A stretch of DNA of 33,658 bases. Source: an uncultured Candidatus Thioglobus sp. (GTDB lineage: Bacteria > Pseudomonadota > Gammaproteobacteria > PS1 > Pseudothioglobaceae). Below are positions 25,874 to 33,658 of the stretch, piece by piece. The DNA is taken from contig CAJQRX010000057.1 of the NCBI GenBank assembly GCA_905612405.1, positions 1 through 33,658 on the forward strand, in the 5' to 3' direction. Position 1 is the first letter of the stretch. The number at the start of each line of letters is the position of its first letter. A program made the position numbers and the translations under genes. The notes under the pieces are model-generated. The model made no database searches. It was given only the letters and a program-made list of their open reading frames with translations, and had not been told where the DNA came from.

Positions 25874-28800
25874 TTAATTAACCCACTTTCTGGCATTTTC
25901 AAACATCCTCATCCATGGAGACCTTTCTTGCCAATCATCAGGATGCCATGAGTTTTGAATTGCTCTAAAAACTCTTTCAGGATGGGGCATCATAATCATA
26001 ATTCTTCCCGAGTCATCACACACGCTTGCAATGCCATCTTCTGACCCGTTTGGATTATGAGGATAGGTTTGAGTTGGATTGCCTGAGTAATTGACGTATT
26101 GCATAGCAATATTACTCTTACTTTGATTTGAGGAAAATTTTGCCCTTCCTTCTCCATGAGCAATCGCTATTGGCATAATGGAGCCTTCCATTCCATTAAA
26201 AAATATCGAATTAGTTTGCTTAATTTTAACGCTTGTAAGGCGAGCTTCGAATTGCTCTGAAGTATTTTTTTCAAATGAAGGCCAGTTTTCTGTGCCAGGA
26301 ATAATTTCTTTTAAATTGGAAACCATTTGGCAGCCATTACAAACACCAAGAGTGAAGCTATTAGTTCTGGAAAAAAATTCAGAAAACTCATCTTTTACAT
26401 TACTATTTAAAAGTATAGAGTTTGCCCAACCTCTACCTGCGCCTAAAACATCGCCATAAGAAAAACCGCCACATGCTGCTAAACCTTGGAATTGTTTTAA
26501 TGATGTTTTTCCAGAAAGAATTTCACTCATATGGACATCATAAGCATCAAAGCCAGCCTGGGTAAAAGCTGCAGCCATTTCAACATGGCCATTGATACCT
26601 TGCTCCCTTAGAATAGCAATTTTTGGCTTTATTCCAGTATTTAAATAAGGTGCACTTATCGATTCATTAATATCATAAGTTGTCTTAACTTTTAAGCCAT
26701 CAGAAGTTTCTAATAACTCCTTATTTTCTGACTCTGAGCATATTGGATTATCTCGGAGCTTAGAAATTTCAAAAGAGGTTGATGACCACTCTTTGTGAAG
26801 ATTCTTTCTCTTATCGCTAAATACTAGTTTATTTTCTTGGTAGATTAAAATTTCATCAGTATTATTTACTTTAGCAATAGGCTGAGTGAATTCTTTAAGC
26901 CCAATATCTTCAAGCATTTTGAGAACTATAGATTTATTTATAATTGGGATTTGAATAATGCATCCCAACTCTTCATTAAAGAGCTCATTTATTGTATTAG
27001 AGCCATAGATTTCCATGCCGCAATGAGATGCAAATGCCATTTCAAATAAAGTTGTAATAACACCTCCATCAGAGCGATCATGATAAGCGCTAATTAACTT
27101 TTCTTTATTGAACTTATTTATTAATGAAAAGAACTTGGCAAATAAAATTGGATCATCAAGATCTGGAGAAGTTCTTCCAATTTGGTTATAAACTTGAGCC
27201 AAACAAGATCCACCCATTCTATTTTTTCCTAAACCTAGGTCAATTAAAAAAAGCTCTGAATCGATTTTGGTATCAAGTAAGGGGGTGATTTGAAGTCTTG
27301 CATCAGGTATTTTTGAGAATGCGCTAATTATTAAAGATAATGGCGCTGTAACTGACCTTTCTTTTCCATTTTCATTCCATGTACTTTTCATTGACATAGA
27401 ATCTTTTCCAACGGGTATTGTTAGTCCTAGTTTAGGACAAAGCTCCATACCAATTGCTTTGACAGCCTCATAAAGTTTGGCATCTTCTCCTGGAAATCCA
27501 CTTGCACACATCCAGTTTGCCGATAGATTAATATGACTAATGTCTTCAATATAAACGCTGAGTAAGTTAGTTAATGCTTCACCAACACTCATTCTTGCCG
27601 CTGCCGCTGCATTAATAAGGGATAAAGGCGTTTTTTCACCAATTGACATGGCTTCACCTTGGTATCCAGAATAGTCTGCTAATGAAATAGCACAATCTGC
27701 AACAGGTACTTGCCATGGTCCAATCATTTGATCTCTGGCAATGAGGCCAGTAACTGAGCGATCAGCAATAGTTATTAGGAAATTTTTACTTGCAACCGTT
27801 GGAAGTTTTAAAAGGCGGTTGATAGCTTCATTAAGCTTTACTGCAGTGGTATTAAATTCCTTCTCATTATTTGGAAGCGATGAGACATCTTTGAGGGTTT
27901 TTGGCGTTGAACCAAAGAGTAACGACATTTCAAGGTCAATTGGTTTGTTATTAAATTGAGAGTCTTTAAGAGTTAAATGCTGATTATCAGTTGCATTTCC
28001 TAAGACAGCAAAAGGCGCTCTTTCTTTTATGCATATTTGACGAAATAAATCAACGCTCTCTTCTTTAATCGCAAGAACGTATCTTTCTTGAGACTCATTA
28101 CACCATATCTCAAGTGGAGACATTTTTGATTCTTCATTTGGAATTGACCTTAATTGAAGATTAGCACCTTTTTGAGAGTCATTGACTAGTTCAGGGATGC
28201 CATTTGAAAGTCCACCTGCGCCAATATCATGTATTGAAACAATTGGATTTTTATTGCCTAAATTAATGCAAGAATTAATAACTTCTTGGGCGCGTCTTTG
28301 CATTTCTGGATTTGCTCTTTGAACAGAAGCAAAGTCAAGCTCTTGACTCTGATCTCCACTACCCACACTTGATGCAGCGCCGCCGCCTAATCCAATTAAC
28401 ATAGCAGGGCCACCAAGAACTATGAGAACATCTCCATCTGAAATTGATCCTTTTTCAACATGATCTTTTCTTATATTTCCGAGGCCACCAGCAAGCATAA
28501 TTGGTTTGTGATAGCCTCTTATTTCATTACTTGCTGTTTTTTGCTCATATGTCCTAAAATATCCACAAGTATTTGGCCTACCAAATTCATTATTATACGA
28601 AGCAGCGCCAAGAGGGCCGTCAATCATAATTTCAAGAGCAGATGCAATTTGACTCGGTTTACCATAATCTTTTTCCCAGGGATTAACTGAGTATGGTATT
28701 TTTAAGTTTGAAACTGAAAATCCACTAAGACCTACTTTTGGTTTTGACCCCCTTCCTGTTGCTCCTTCATCTCTAATTTCTCCTCCCGATCCAGTTGCAG

Positions 28801-29713
28801 CTCCAGGCTCAGGAGCAATTGCAGTAGGGTGGTTGTGAGTTTCGACTTTAATTAATATGGCTTTATCTGCCATTGATGACGTGTAAACACCTTGATCACT
28901 AGGCTCAAAAAAACTTGATTTATAGCCATTCATAACGGCTGAATTATCACTGTAAACTGATAGTAGGCCGTTTGGATTTTTGTGATAAGTATTCTTAATC
29001 ATGTCAAATAGTGAGATTGCTTGCTTTACTGAGTCGATAGTCCAGTCTGCATTAAAAATTTTATGTCTACAATGCTCAGAGTTCGCTTGAGCAAACATCA
29101 TTAGCTCAACGTCTCTAGGGTTTCTCTTTAACTTATTAAAGTTCTCATATAAGTAATTAATTTCACCATCACTTAACGCAAGACCTAGCTCGATATTTGC
29201 ATTAATAATTGCAGATTTTCCATCTTTAAGGATATCTATACTTTTGTATGATTTTGGCTTTAATTCCTCAAATAACAGGCTTGATTCATCAGTGTTTCTA
29301 AGATGAGATTCAGTCATCCTATCCATTATGAAGTTAAGTATTGTCTCTAATTCTTCAGATTTAATTTCTTGACTAAAATGATAAATAATTCCTCGTTCAA
29401 TTCTTTTAATCTCATCAAGACTGCAAAGCTGACAAATATCTGTTGCCTTTGAGGACCATGGTGATATGGTTCCAATCCTAGGAGTTATTATTATTTTTTG
29501 AAGTGAGTTCGAAGTATCTAATAAAGGAGAATAATTTAATAGTTTATCAAGTATTAATTGATTTTTATTACTAAGCTTATTATCGGTTTCAACAAAATGA
29601 ATATACTCTGAAGATAATAGTTTTATATTTGGAAAAGTGGTATTTATTTTTTCATTGAGATTTCTAACTTTAAAATTTCGAAGTGCTTGAATTCCGGTAT
29701 GAAATGAAATCAT
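25874..29713 (-). CDS. purL: Phosphoribosylformylglycinamidine synthase (large, fused form)
   Basis: This is the fourth step of purine synthesis: FGAR + Gln + ATP to FGAM. At 1279 residues it is the long fused form typical of gammaproteobacteria (E. coli 1295). It combines the PurS-like N-terminus, two AIRS-type ATP-binding halves (for example [14 protein letters not shown] and [19 protein letters not shown]) and a C-terminal class I glutaminase. The glutaminase triad can be placed at C1125 (GVCNGCQM), H1244 and E1246 (PHPER). Its ATG overlaps the yebC stop (ATGA at 29710-29713), so the two are translationally coupled. A YgjP-like gene follows 5 bases later. Confidence 0.97.
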   Translation of the reverse strand: MISFHTGIQALRNFKVRNLNEKINTTFPNIKLLSSEYIHFVETDNKLSNKNQLILDKLLNYSPLLDTSNSLQKIIITPRIGTISPWSSKATDICQLCSLDEIKRIERGIIYHFSQEIKSEELETILNFIMDRMTESHLRNTDESSLLFEELKPKSYKSIDILKDGKSAIINANIELGLALSDGEINYLYENFNKLKRNPRDVELMMFAQANSEHCRHKIFNADWTIDSVKQAISLFDMIKNTYHKNPNGLLSVYSDNSAVMNGYKSSFFEPSDQGVYTSSMADKAILIKVETHNHPTAIAPEPGAATGSGGEIRDEGATGRGSKPKVGLSGFSVSNLKIPYSVNPWEKDYGKPSQIASALEIMIDGPLGAASYNNEFGRPNTCGYFRTYEQKTASNEIRGYHKPIMLAGGLGNIRKDHVEKGSISDGDVLIVLGGPAMLIGLGGGAASSVGSGDQSQELDFASVQRANPEMQRRAQEVINSCINLGNKNPIVSIHDIGAGGLSNGIPELVNDSQKGANLQLRSIPNEESKMSPLEIWCNESQERYVLAIKEESVDLFRQICIKERAPFAVLGNATDNQHLTLKDSQFNNKPIDLEMSLLFGSTPKTLKDVSSLPNNEKEFNTTAVKLNEAINRLLKLPTVASKNFLITIADRSVTGLIARDQMIGPWQVPVADCAISLADYSGYQGEAMSIGEKTPLSLINAAAAARMSVGEALTNLLSVYIEDISHINLSANWMCASGFPGEDAKLYEAVKAIGMELCPKLGLTIPVGKDSMSMKSTWNENGKERSVTAPLSLIISAFSKIPDARLQITPLLDTKIDSELFLIDLGLGKNRMGGSCLAQVYNQIGRTSPDLDDPILFAKFFSLINKFNKEKLISAYHDRSDGGVITTLFEMAFASHCGMEIYGSNTINELFNEELGCIIQIPIINKSIVLKMLEDIGLKEFTQPIAKVNNTDEILIYQENKLVFSDKRKNLHKEWSSTSFEISKLRDNPICSESENKELLETSDGLKVKTTYDINESISAPYLNTGIKPKIAILREQGINGHVEMAAAFTQAGFDAYDVHMSEILSGKTSLKQFQGLAACGGFSYGDVLGAGRGWANSILLNSNVKDEFSEFFSRTNSFTLGVCNGCQMVSNLKEIIPGTENWPSFEKNTSEQFEARLTSVKIKQTNSIFFNGMEGSIMPIAIAHGEGRAKFSSNQSKSNIAMQYVNYSGNPTQTYPHNPNGSEDGIASVCDDSGRIMIMMPHPERVFRAIQNSWHPDDWQERSPWMRMFENARKWVN

Positions 29714-30450
29714 AGTTCAGACATTAATTCGTCTGAAATTTCAGCGTTATGATAGACCTCTTGTGTGTCATCAAGATCTTCAAGCCAATCGATAAGTTTA
29801 ATAAATTTTTCAGCATCCTCCATATTAAGCTCAATACGACTTGCTGGTTCCATAGTAATTTGAGAATGATCAGGATTTAAACTACTAGCAATGAGAGCAT
29901 CTTTAACAGGAAAAAAACTATCTGGACTTGTTACTACGTCAATTGAACCATCATCATTGACAATAATATCATCAGCTCCAGATTCTAAAGCAACCTCCAT
30001 GATTTCATCCTCATCTCCTGAAGCAAAGCTAATAAAACCTTGTTTTGTGAACATATATGCGACTGAGCCATCTGTTCCTAAATTACCTCCATGTTTAGAA
30101 AAAGCATGCCTTACATCTGAGACTGTGCGATTTTTATTGTCAGTAAGACAGTCTACCATGATGGCAGTTCCTCCTAATCCATAGCCCTCATAGCGTATTT
30201 CTTCATAATTATCACCTTCTAGATCACCAGAGCCTCTCTTAACAGCATTTTCTATTGTGTCACGCTTCATATTCGCAGCAAGAGATTTATCAATTATTGC
30301 GCGAAGAGAGGGATTATTTTCTAGAACACCGCCACCCTTTTTTGCCGCAATAACGATCTCTTTAATGAGCTTAGTGAATACCTTTCCACGCTTAGCATCC
30401 TGCGCCCCTTTCCTGTGCTGAATGTTATGCCATTTGCTATGTCCCGCCAT
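29710..30450 (-). CDS. yebC: YebC/PmpR-family translation or transcription regulator
   Basis: This 246-residue protein of the YebC/TACO1 family has been described both as a DNA-binding regulator and, more recently, as a factor helping ribosomes through difficult stretches such as polyproline. The start [20 protein letters not shown] is the family signature. [19 protein letters not shown] and GSVAYMF follow. The rest is acidic, as usual. It starts with ATG 30450, with a GGAG 13 bases upstream (rather far), 22 bases after nadA. yebC commonly neighbours aspS and the ruv genes; here ruvA is elsewhere and purL follows with a four-base overlap. Confidence 0.95.
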   Translation of the reverse strand: MAGHSKWHNIQHRKGAQDAKRGKVFTKLIKEIVIAAKKGGGVLENNPSLRAIIDKSLAANMKRDTIENAVKRGSGDLEGDNYEEIRYEGYGLGGTAIMVDCLTDNKNRTVSDVRHAFSKHGGNLGTDGSVAYMFTKQGFISFASGDEDEIMEVALESGADDIIVNDDGSIDVVTSPDSFFPVKDALIASSLNPDHSQITMEPASRIELNMEDAEKFIKLIDWLEDLDDTQEVYHNAEISDELMSEL

Positions 30451-30472
30451 ATTTGAAAAATTTCTCCAAAAA

Positions 30473-31441
30473 TTATTTAGTAAATTCTAGTAAGCGATGA
30501 ATTGAGTGTTGTGCTTTTTCTATGATTTTAGTACTTATTCGAATTTCATTTTTACCTGTAATTAAAGTATCAAGGCATTTTTCAAGCGTATTCATTGCCA
30601 TCCAATTGCAATGAGCACAGGATTCGCAGTCAGCTCCTTCACCCATAGTTGGAGCTTCGATAAATTTTTTATTTGGCGCTATTTCCTTCATTTTATGAAA
30701 AATACCATTATCAGTTGCAACTATAAACATATTTTCAGGCCTTGAGGCAGCAGCATTAATTAGTTGAGTTGTAGAACCAACAACATCTGCTAGTACGATA
30801 ACATCTTTTGGCGATTCAGGATGTACGAGTACTCCTGCTTCAGGATGAAGCTGCATCAGTCTTTTAAGACCTTCAGCTTTAAATTCTTCATGAACTATAC
30901 ATGCTCCATCCCACATGAGCATTTCTACTCCAGTTCTGGACTGCACATAATGTCCTAGGTGTTTATCTGGAGCCCAAAGAACTTTTTTTCCTTCGCTATG
31001 AAGTTTTTTAACAACTCTAAGTGCACTTCCTGAAGTAACAACCCAGTCGGCCCGAGCTTTAACCTCAGCTGATGTATTTGCATAAACAACAACAACGTGG
31101 TCAGGATTTTGGTCACAAAATTGTGAAAATTCATTAATTGGACATGATAAGTCAAGAGAGCATGTAGCTTGATCATCTAGAACAAGTACCCTTTTTTCGG
31201 GTGATAAAATTTTGGCAGTTTCGCCCATAAATTTAACGCCAGCAACAATAATTGTTTCAGCATCACTATTTTGTCCAAATCTCGCCATTTCTAGAGAGTC
31301 TGAAACTATGCCGCCAGATTCTTCAGCTAAAATTTGTAAGTCTGCACTGACGTAATAATGAGCAACAAGGGTTGCATTATTTTCCTTTAAGGCTTCCTTA
31401 ATTAAAATTTCTATCGGTCGATCAATTACTATATCTTGCAT
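30473..31441 (-). CDS. nadA: Quinolinate synthase A
   Basis: It condenses iminoaspartate with dihydroxyacetone phosphate to quinolinate for de novo NAD synthesis, using a 4Fe-4S cluster. The protein is 322 residues. Cysteines suitable as cluster ligands are in the CSLDLSC stretch (C94/C100), C181 ([10 protein letters not shown]) and the [13 protein letters not shown] block (C272-C278). [14 protein letters not shown] at 27-40 and [12 protein letters not shown] near 68-79 are conserved. It starts with ATG 31441, two bases after aspS. nadB and nadC are not in the window. Confidence 0.96.
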   Translation of the reverse strand: MQDIVIDRPIEILIKEALKENNATLVAHYYVSADLQILAEESGGIVSDSLEMARFGQNSDAETIIVAGVKFMGETAKILSPEKRVLVLDDQATCSLDLSCPINEFSQFCDQNPDHVVVVYANTSAEVKARADWVVTSGSALRVVKKLHSEGKKVLWAPDKHLGHYVQSRTGVEMLMWDGACIVHEEFKAEGLKRLMQLHPEAGVLVHPESPKDVIVLADVVGSTTQLINAAASRPENMFIVATDNGIFHKMKEIAPNKKFIEAPTMGEGADCESCAHCNWMAMNTLEKCLDTLITGKNEIRISTKIIEKAQHSIHRLLEFTK

Positions 31442-31443
31442 TT

Positions 31444-33198
31444 TTAAGACTTAGCTGGCAGGCTAACTTTAATATTTAATTCTTTAAGTTGAGATTTAGA
31501 AACACTTGATGGAGCATCAGTTAAAAGACATGCAGCTGTTTGAGTTTTAGGAAAAGCTATAACGTCTCTAATAGAGTCCGTCTTACTAAGAGTCATAACT
31601 AATCTATCTAGACCAAAAGCAATTCCGCCATGAGGAGGGCAGCCATAATCAAGAGCATCGAGTAGGAATCCAAACTTTTCTCTTGCCTCATCATCTTCTA
31701 TTCCTAGAAGCTTTAAGACAGTTTTTTGCATTTTACTTTTATGAATTCGAATTGAGCCACCACCTACTTCAGAGCCATTAATTACTAAATCATAGGCACG
31801 TGAAAGTGACTTCTCAGGATTCTCTAAAAGTGTTTTAGTGTCAACACTGGGGGCTGTAAATGGATGATGAATTGCGTTTAGTGATCCATCATCCGAGACA
31901 TCAAACATTGGAAAGTCAATCACCCAAATTGGAGCCCATTCTTTATCGAATAGATTTAAATCTTTACCTAGCTTTTCTCTGAGGTTTCCAAGAGCTTCGT
32001 TTACAATCTTAGATTTATCTGCACCAAAAAAGATGATGTCACCTTTTTTTGCCTCTGTTAAGTCAATAACTTGTTGTGTTACATCATCACCAAGAAATTT
32101 AATAATTGGCGAGGACGGGCCATCATCATTTATCTTAATATAAGCTAATCCTTTTGCGCCATAAATGCTGACAAATTTTGTATAGTCATCAATTTGTTTA
32201 CGACTAATTGAAGCTCCTCCTGGAATTTTAAGTGCTGCAACTCTTCCCTTATCACTATTAGCTGGACCAGAAAAGACTTTAAATTCAACATCTTTCATGA
32301 TTTCGTTAACATCAACTATCTTTAAAGGGATTCTTAAGTCAGGCCTATCAACACCATAAAGATTAATGGCGTCATCATAAGTAATTGTAGGAAATTTTTT
32401 AGGTAAATCAATACTTGCAACTTCTTTAAATAAACCTCTTACCATTTTTTCCATTAGTGATGTTATTTCATCTTCATTCATAAATGAAGTTTCAACATCT
32501 AGCTGCGTAAATTCTGGTTGACGGTCTGCCCTTAAATCTTCATCTCTGAAGCATTTAACTATTTGATAATATCTTTCAAAGCCAGACATCATTAGGAGTT
32601 GCTTAAAAAGCTGAGGGGACTGCGGTAATGCAAAAAAACTTCCTTCATGGGTCCTTGAAGGCACAAGATAATCTCTAGCACCCTCAGGTGTTGCTTTTGT
32701 TAGAAAAGGAGTTTCAATATCCAGGAAATCATGCTTATCCATAAAATCTCGCATGAAATGAGTTACCTTAGATCTTAATCGCAATCTTTGTTGCATTTCG
32801 TCTCTTCTAAGGTCTAAATAGCGATATTTAAGTCTTACCTCTTCAGAGGTTTCCATCGAGTCAAGCTGAAATGGAATTGGCTTAGATGCATTTAAAATTT
32901 CAATTTTATCTGCAAGCACTTCAATTTCACCAGTTGGAATCTTTTTATTGATCATTTCGCTATTTCTAGCGAGAACTTTTCCAATAACTTTAATTACAAA
33001 TTCATTACGAATTGTTTCGGCTAACTTAAAGGTATCTGCAGTTTCAGGATTGATTACTATTTGAGCAAGACCTTTCTTATCTCTTAAATCTAAAAAAATA
33101 ACACCACCATGATCACGCCTTCTATTGACCCAGCCGCAGAGAATAACCTCTTCATTAAGATTAGTTTTATTAAGTTCACCGCAGAAATTTGTTCTCAT
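31444..33198 (-). CDS. aspS: Aspartyl-tRNA synthetase, with non-discriminating-type anticodon residue
   Basis: This class IIb synthetase charges tRNA-Asp. Its 584 residues include an N-terminal OB anticodon domain, motif 2 ([18 protein letters not shown]) and motif 3 ([11 protein letters not shown]), with the bacterial insertion domain between. Residue 30 is His in [10 protein letters not shown]. In the Pseudomonas non-discriminating enzyme the equivalent is His31, while E. coli, which is discriminating, has Leu. This suggests it may also charge tRNA-Asn with Asp, to be amidated by GatCAB. The ATG overlaps the DUF502 stop by one base (TAATG), and nadA follows after two bases. Confidence 0.96.
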   Translation of the reverse strand: MRTNFCGELNKTNLNEEVILCGWVNRRRDHGGVIFLDLRDKKGLAQIVINPETADTFKLAETIRNEFVIKVIGKVLARNSEMINKKIPTGEIEVLADKIEILNASKPIPFQLDSMETSEEVRLKYRYLDLRRDEMQQRLRLRSKVTHFMRDFMDKHDFLDIETPFLTKATPEGARDYLVPSRTHEGSFFALPQSPQLFKQLLMMSGFERYYQIVKCFRDEDLRADRQPEFTQLDVETSFMNEDEITSLMEKMVRGLFKEVASIDLPKKFPTITYDDAINLYGVDRPDLRIPLKIVDVNEIMKDVEFKVFSGPANSDKGRVAALKIPGGASISRKQIDDYTKFVSIYGAKGLAYIKINDDGPSSPIIKFLGDDVTQQVIDLTEAKKGDIIFFGADKSKIVNEALGNLREKLGKDLNLFDKEWAPIWVIDFPMFDVSDDGSLNAIHHPFTAPSVDTKTLLENPEKSLSRAYDLVINGSEVGGGSIRIHKSKMQKTVLKLLGIEDDEAREKFGFLLDALDYGCPPHGGIAFGLDRLVMTLSKTDSIRDVIAFPKTQTAACLLTDAPSSVSKSQLKELNIKVSLPAKS

Positions 33199-33658
33199 TA
33201 ACTTTCCTTAATTTTTAAAGTTGCTGGCGTCACAACACCAGCAGATATAACTAATTTAAAAGCCTCTTCAACAGACATTTTTAACTCTATTGCATCTTTT
33301 TTTGGAATTATTACAAAAAATCCTGAAGTTGGATTAGGAGTAGTTGGTACAAAGAGGTTTATGACATCTTTTTCAATAATTGATGCAATTTCTCCTTTAT
33401 AGTCTCCTGATTGAAATGCAACTACCCAAATACCTTTACTGGGGTACTGTATTAAATATGCTTTTCTAAAGCTTTCACTAGATGTGTTTAGAACAGTCGA
33501 AGATATTTTTTTAAGAGCATTATAAATATTTCTAAAACCTGGAATTTTATTAAGTGCTTTTTCCCATATAGTTAAAAGTTTTCGCCCTATAATATTTGTT
33601 ACCAAGGCTCCTGTTATGAGAAGAATCAGAACAATAAAAATAAAGCCTGAGCCAGGAA
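33198..33658 (-). CDS. DUF502 membrane protein, N-terminus beyond window
   Basis: This DUF502-family inner-membrane protein has no established function. The frame stays open to the right edge, so 152 residues are visible; the true start, with at least one more membrane helix expected, lies outside. A TTG at 33605 inside the frame is not the real start, because the residues before it continue as a hydrophobic helix ([16 protein letters not shown]). After it come [17 protein letters not shown] and [19 protein letters not shown], both family marks, then [16 protein letters not shown]. It is coupled at its stop to aspS (TAATG), an arrangement common in proteobacteria. Confidence 0.87.
   Translation of the reverse strand, partial: PGSGFIFIVLILLITGALVTNIIGRKLLTIWEKALNKIPGFRNIYNALKKISSTVLNTSSESFRKAYLIQYPSKGIWVVAFQSGDYKGEIASIIEKDVINLFVPTTPNPTSGFFVIIPKKDAIELKMSVEEAFKLVISAGVVTPATLKIKES

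Noticed and set aside
1-33658. CRISPR arrays, insertion sequences, prophage or integron features
   Set aside because: No spaced direct repeats, transposase or integrase-like products or terminal inverted repeats were seen. The only tandem repeat is the 18-bp unit in the small membrane-protein gene.

Overview
This is an AT-rich, tightly packed bacterial chromosome segment. It holds 33 supportable protein genes, no RNA genes, no mobile elements and no CRISPR array. The best guess for the source is a small-genome marine gammaproteobacterium. Many products align well from memory with E. coli proteins (DinG, SmpB, RatA, RluE, RlmN, IspG, GrxD, TypA). The gene orders ratA|smpB and ndk-rlmN-(x)-ispG are gammaproteobacterial. 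The low GC and minimal intergenic DNA recall the SUP05/Thioglobus lineage, but that placement is inference. No stretch without a gene exceeds about 180 bases.

Layout. (1) 1-2550, minus: rlmE-ispB-dinG, with dinG running off the left edge. (2) 2694-7638, plus: typA, then a large RND pump with no adaptor gene nearby. (3) 7639-10243, minus: leuC-leuD-ruvA, joined by two ATGA stop/start overlaps. (4) 10377-12590, plus: an asparagine-synthetase-like amidotransferase that looks more like the N-acetylglutaminylglutamine amidotransferase family, then rnhA. (5) 12583-14327, minus: ratA-rluE-DUF455 ferritin-like protein. (6) 14326-20741, plus: smpB, HU (with a strong terminator), a membrane-anchored alpha/beta hydrolase, a DAO-family FAD oxidoreductase, ndk, rlmN, a small membrane protein and ispG. 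(7) 20725-23012, minus: dxs and a DUF2062 membrane protein. (8) 23192-25197, plus: trhO, an RsmC-like methyltransferase and grxD. (9) 25212-33658, minus: a six-gene run DUF502-aspS-nadA-yebC-purL-ygjP-like, with DUF502 cut by the right edge.

Functionally this is a housekeeping region. Isoprenoid and quinone-tail synthesis is covered by dxs, ispG and ispB. Translation and RNA modification are covered by rlmE, rluE, rlmN, trhO, aspS, smpB, typA and ratA. Other genes serve leucine, purine and NAD synthesis and DNA repair or processing (dinG, ruvA, rnhA, HU). Five products carry the cysteines of 4Fe-4S enzymes (DinG, LeuC, RlmN, IspG, NadA), and a CGFS glutaredoxin of the Fe-S carrier type is also encoded.

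I did not find a clear, previously undescribed multi-gene system. The points most worth a second look are: the orphan NAGGN-type amidotransferase; a perfect 8-bp dyad covering two face-to-face promoters upstream of it; the ratA and smpB start codons sharing one CATG; the HU leader with a mini-ORF and hairpin; and a small repeat-bearing membrane protein in the place where pilW/rodZ usually sit.
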